Source: Cytobacillus oceanisediminis
GTDB lineage: Bacteria; Bacillota; Bacilli; Bacillales; Cytobacillaceae
Assembly: GCF_004366035.1 (NCBI RefSeq)
Contig: NZ_SOEE01000008.1
Span: 71,989-135,988 of the forward strand
Direction of reading: 5' to 3'
DNA length: 64,000 nucleotides
Shown here one piece after another: positions 61,594 through 64,000 of this stretch. Position 1 is the stretch's first letter. Every line of letters begins with the position of its first letter. Under the pieces are notes generated by a model, which was given only the letters and a program-made list of their open reading frames with translations, was not told the DNA's origin and did not search any database. The translations under genes and the position numbers were made by a program.

Positions 61594-62199
61594 TCATTGA
61601 GTGCTGCTTTTTTTAATCATTCCATATAGGAATAAATGGACAATTTCATTTGCTAAACCTTCTGGAGTTTTTAATCCTTTAAATAATTTGGTTAATGTCA
61701 GGCGTTCAATAATCCCTGTCAGACTTTCAGCTACAGTTCCCATATCAATATCTTCCCTGAAGTATCCTGCTTGCTGCTCTGACACGAGGTTGGCTTCAAT
61801 TTGCCCAGCTAGTATTTCTTTGATTTCCTCGGCATCCGGGGCCATGAAAAAACCGATTCGGGTCAAATTTTGATTTTCCATAAGAAATTTAAAAATAGCA
61901 GAGAGGCCTGAGGTTATTCGTTCAGGCAATGCAGGCAAATCAATGCCTGGTTCCAAACGGCTATTGGACGTAAGTTCGGAAAGCCGGTCACGAAAAAGAT
62001 CGACAAGTTCATGAAATATAGCATCTTTGCTTTCAAAGTACAGGTAAAAAGAAGGCTGTGTCAGATTTGCCTTTTTCACAATCTCGCTTATTTTTGTATG
62101 AAAATAGCCCTTCTGTGCAAATTCCTCCGCAGCAATTTCAAGAAGCAGTGCACGGCTCTGCTCCCCGCAGGCCCCTTTTTTCCGTCCTCTATGTCCCAT
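61594..62199 (-). CDS. TetR/AcrR family transcriptional regulator
   Basis: 201 aa from the ATG at 62199, with GGAGATG 7 bases upstream; the longer frame to 62232 has no site. N-terminal HTH: RALLLEIAAEEFAQKGYFHTKISEIVKKANLTQPSFYLYFESKDAIFHELVDLF in segments. The C-terminal ligand domain (about 60-200) is unassigned. No adjacent efflux or target gene on the divergent side, where ssrA lies. It is not FadR by context, although a FadR box is present at 24588. Confidence 0.85.
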   Translation of the reverse strand: MGHRGRKKGACGEQSRALLLEIAAEEFAQKGYFHTKISEIVKKANLTQPSFYLYFESKDAIFHELVDLFRDRLSELTSNSRLEPGIDLPALPERITSGLSAIFKFLMENQNLTRIGFFMAPDAEEIKEILAGQIEANLVSEQQAGYFREDIDMGTVAESLTGIIERLTLTKLFKGLKTPEGLANEIVHLFLYGMIKKSSTQ

Positions 62200-62433
62200 A
62201 AATAACATCTCCGTCTGCATTATATTACTCACAAGTATTATCCACTATCACTATTGGGAAAGTCAATTAATTATCTGAATTTTTTACTAATAAATAAAAA
62301 AATTATGTTAAAGCCAAAAAAAGGAACATATATTCTTATTCTACACTGGGGGATGTGAAATGGAAAGTTATCGGAAGTACAATTTAAAGGAGAAATAGAA
62401 AACTTTTTGAGGAAGAAAGTTTAAAAAAAGACA

Positions 62434-62463
62434 ATAAAAAACCACCAAATATGTATTTGGTGG
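62434..62463 (-). terminator. Rho-independent terminator of ssrA
   Basis: CCACCAAATA/TATTTGGTGG stem, using the 3' CCA end itself, with TTTTTTA following on the minus strand. Confidence 0.88.
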
Positions 62464-62817
62464 AGACGGAGGGAGTCGAACCCTCGTCCAGAAATATCGG
62501 CACTTAAGCTTCTACGAGTGTAGTCGATATATTCGCGGTTCGCTGATCCTTATGCCTATCGACGGGCGTCCGGCCAGCTAGCCTGGTTGTTCTCTTCCTT
62601 CATCCTCAGGCGGTGAAATCCGGCGTAGCCCACTAAAAGTGAGTCCGCTACCCTACCACATGGGCGATGGAGGGGCGAACCGCTAAAGGCCTATTAGGCA
62701 GCTAAAGCGAAGTTGTTTTGAGTTTTGCCAGTTATTGGCTTTGACGTTTTAACGAGGCCGATCCCCTCGACTCGCAACCTAAGCTCGAACTATCCCTGTC
62801 GAATCCGTAGCGTCCCC
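62458..62817 (-). ncRNA. ssrA: Transfer-messenger RNA (tmRNA)
   Basis: 360 nt from GGGGACG (62817) to the 3' CCA (62458). The acceptor stem pairs GGGGACG with CGTCTCC; the T-arm GGTTCGACTCCC and the tRNA-Ala-like end are present. The tag ORF lies at 62694-62729 on the minus strand: GGC AAA ACT CAA AAC AAC TTC GCT TTA GCT GCC, followed by TAA TAG, giving GKTQNNFALAA after the alanine from the tRNA. With SmpB it rescues stalled ribosomes. The tag is shorter than the B. subtilis one by three residues. Confidence 0.96.
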
Positions 62818-62917
62818 ATTATAATAGGTCTGCGTCGAATCTTATTCAGCACGCTGACGTTCGGATAAGCTCGAAATAGATGAGCTAAAGATTGTGTCAC
62901 TCGCTGTGACAATTACT

Positions 62918-62945
62918 ATTATAGCACACTGAGCTAATTTTTCAA
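62918..62945 (-). promoter_or_regulatory. Sigma-A promoter of ssrA
   Basis: TTGAAA (62945-62940), 16-base spacer and TATAAT (62923-62918) on the minus strand. Transcription would start near 62911, giving a ~95-base leader removed from the tmRNA 5' end by RNase P. Confidence 0.7.
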
Positions 62946-62961
62946 TTGTAAGGTTCTGGAT

Positions 62962-63429
62962 TTACATTTTCTGCCTTTCGCGGAAAGCACGCTCTACTTC
63001 ACGCTTGGCTTCTTTCTTCTTCAGATCCTCCCGCTTGTCATATCTCTTTTTACCCCTTGCCAGGCCAATTAAAACTTTTGCATAACCATTTTTGAGGTAC
63101 ATTTTTAATGGAACGATCGAGTAGCCGACTTCCTTAGACTCACCAATCAGCTTGCTGATTTCTTTTCTATGCAAAAGAAGCTTTCTTGTCCTTAGCGGAT
63201 CGTGATTGTAGCGGTTTCCCTGCTCATAAGGACTGACATGCATGCCGAAAAGATAGATTTCATTGTTTTGAATTCTGGCATATGAATCCTTCAGATTCAC
63301 CTTTCCTGCACGGATTGATTTAATTTCCGTCCCCTGCAGAACAATACCCGCTTCGTATGTTTCTTCTATAGCATAGTCATGATAGGCCTTTTTATTTTGC
63401 GCAACCATTTTGCCAGTTCCTTTTGGCAT
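62962..63429 (-). CDS. smpB: SsrA-binding protein SmpB
   Basis: 155 aa from the ATG at 63429 ([19 protein letters not shown]), with AAAGGGGG 7 bases upstream; the open frame extends further but contains no better start. SmpB is a small beta-barrel protein that places tmRNA in the ribosomal A site. Visible motifs are [26 protein letters not shown] and [16 protein letters not shown]; the basic C-tail ([22 protein letters not shown]) enters the decoding centre. It lies between rnr and ssrA, the usual order. Confidence 0.97.
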   Translation of the reverse strand: MPKGTGKMVAQNKKAYHDYAIEETYEAGIVLQGTEIKSIRAGKVNLKDSYARIQNNEIYLFGMHVSPYEQGNRYNHDPLRTRKLLLHRKEISKLIGESKEVGYSIVPLKMYLKNGYAKVLIGLARGKKRYDKREDLKKKEAKREVERAFRERQKM

Positions 63430-63544
63430 ATTGAATCCCCCTTTGCTCCTCTTTCCTGATAACAGGAAATGCAGCCTCCGTTCTATAGCGGTCTCTCTAT
63501 TATAGCAAAATTGCATGACCTTCTCAACGAGGAGCCCTGCTGTG

Positions 63545-63576
63545 AAGGGAAAGAGAGAGCCTTCTAGGCCCTCCCC
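63545..63576 (-). terminator. Weak terminator-like hairpin between rnr and smpB
   Basis: GAGGGCC-TAGAA-GGCTCTC followed by TCTTTCC on the minus strand; stem of seven with one G-T-like mismatch and only a short T-run. It may reduce, not stop, readthrough into smpB. Confidence 0.4.
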
Positions 63577-63583
63577 ATTTTCT

Positions 63584-64000
63584 TTACCGCTTCTTTTTCT
63601 TCCGCTTTGCTTTTGGCGCATTTTCGAAATGCTTTTTCTCTTTTTTCTTTCTCGGGCCGCCTGAACTGTTTCCTTTTCCCTGGTCAGACTTGCCTCTGCG
63701 CGGCTTTTTCTCGGTGCTGCCTGTCTTGAACACCTTTGGCGCTTCTCTTGATTCCCGTCTGCGGGTTCCCTTCATGCCGACGATTTCAAAATCAATCGAG
63801 CGTTCGTCTTTATTTACATTGACGACACGAACAGTGATCTCGTCGCCTATGCGGAACACATTTCCTGTACGCTCGCCAATCATCGCCATCTGGCGCTCGT
63901 CATAGCGGTAATAATCGTCCGTCATATAGCTGACATGAATAAGGCCTTCGATCGTGTTTGGAAGCTCGACAAACATTCCAAAATTCGTAACAGAACTGAT
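63584..64000 (-). CDS. rnr: Ribonuclease R, C-terminal part (5' end outside the window)
   Basis: The last 138 codons of a 3'-5' exoribonuclease. The S1 RNA-binding domain is visible ([45 protein letters not shown]), followed by a ~60-residue Lys/Arg-rich tail ([33 protein letters not shown]), which in RNase R helps unwind structured RNA. The catalytic RNB domain is not in the window. Position before smpB-ssrA matches B. subtilis. The frame is open to base 64000. Confidence 0.95.
   Translation of the reverse strand: MSSVTNFGMFVELPNTIEGLIHVSYMTDDYYRYDERQMAMIGERTGNVFRIGDEITVRVVNVNKDERSIDFEIVGMKGTRRRESREAPKVFKTGSTEKKPRRGKSDQGKGNSSGGPRKKKEKKHFENAPKAKRKKKKR

Noticed and set aside
61594..62199. FadR identity for the TetR regulator
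   Set aside because: No fatty acid genes nearby and no FadR-type box at its own promoter; TetR family membership alone is not enough.
62360..62398. 12-codon ORF with GGGGGATG site on the plus strand
   Set aside because: Too short to support, ends next to the ssrA terminator; chance occurrence is likely.

Overview
This is a chromosomal window from a spore-forming Bacillaceae bacterium, probably a Cytobacillus/Mesobacillus/Bacillus firmus-type relative of Bacillus subtilis. Support comes from strong Shine-Dalgarno sequences, many TTG/GTG starts, sporulation genes (yunB, a gerA-type germinant receptor operon, spoIIP, CotF-like coat proteins, yuzL) and a gene order matching the B. subtilis yun-yur-yus segment. 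I see no prophage, complete IS, CRISPR array or tRNA gene.

Layout. 1-2.9 kb: 3'-truncated yunB, an HD-GYP c-di-GMP phosphodiesterase, yunC and a DUF72 gene. 3.1-8.4 kb: the sufCDSUB Fe-S assembly operon. 8.7-9.5 kb: a decayed small-gene locus and yurZ. 9.6-14.3 kb: two transcription units each led by a SAM (S-box) riboswitch, the metNPQ methionine importer and an O-acetylhomoserine sulfhydrylase. 14.3-18.7 kb: yusD, an MFS exporter, yusE, yusF, yusG, gcvH and yusI. 19.1-24.6 kb: fatty acid beta-oxidation operon fadN-fadA-fadE with a FadR operator. 24.8-27.1 kb: yuzL, two CotF-like coat genes and yusU. 26.4-31.3 kb: a divergent siderophore-iron uptake region (binding protein one way; two permeases, ATPase, Fe-S reductase and yusU the other) with three Fur boxes between.

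31.5-41.1 kb: gerA-type operon, a rodA-type gene, a DUF4931 protein, a FixH-like lipoprotein, spoIIP and a benzil reductase. 41.1-48 kb: a Usp/KdpD-like protein, a probable forespore small RNA, the tcyABC cystine importer, DUF2935, an XRE repressor overlapping peptide deformylase, and a CPA1 cation/proton antiporter. 48.4-58.8 kb: GNAT, DUF4097 protein, C39-type lipoprotein, a DnaA-box cluster, a luciferase-like oxidoreductase, an SDR, a MarR/MMPL pair, a frameshifted NERD gene, a 20-bp-period repeat array and a flavin reductase. 58.8-64 kb: MscS channel, two crcB fluoride channels behind a fluoride riboswitch, a membrane protein, a SinI-like antirepressor, a TetR regulator, then ssrA (tmRNA), smpB and the 3' end of rnr.

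Nutrient-sensing logic is readable directly: SAM shuts off both methionine units, fluoride controls crcB, Fur controls siderophore uptake and FadR controls beta-oxidation. The least ordinary signals are noncoding: (i) a small plus-strand transcription unit at 41868-41955 with a perfect sigma-F/sigma-G promoter and a Rho-independent terminator, resembling the sporulation sRNA CsfG; (ii) a cluster of DnaA boxes at 50894-51026; (iii) a six-unit array of TTATGAGCGA on a 20-bp period at 57964-58075; and (iv) a dispersed repeat family (AGAAAAGCG...GGAGCTAGACAG), two copies of which start exactly at a TAA stop codon. Functions of these are inferred, not shown.
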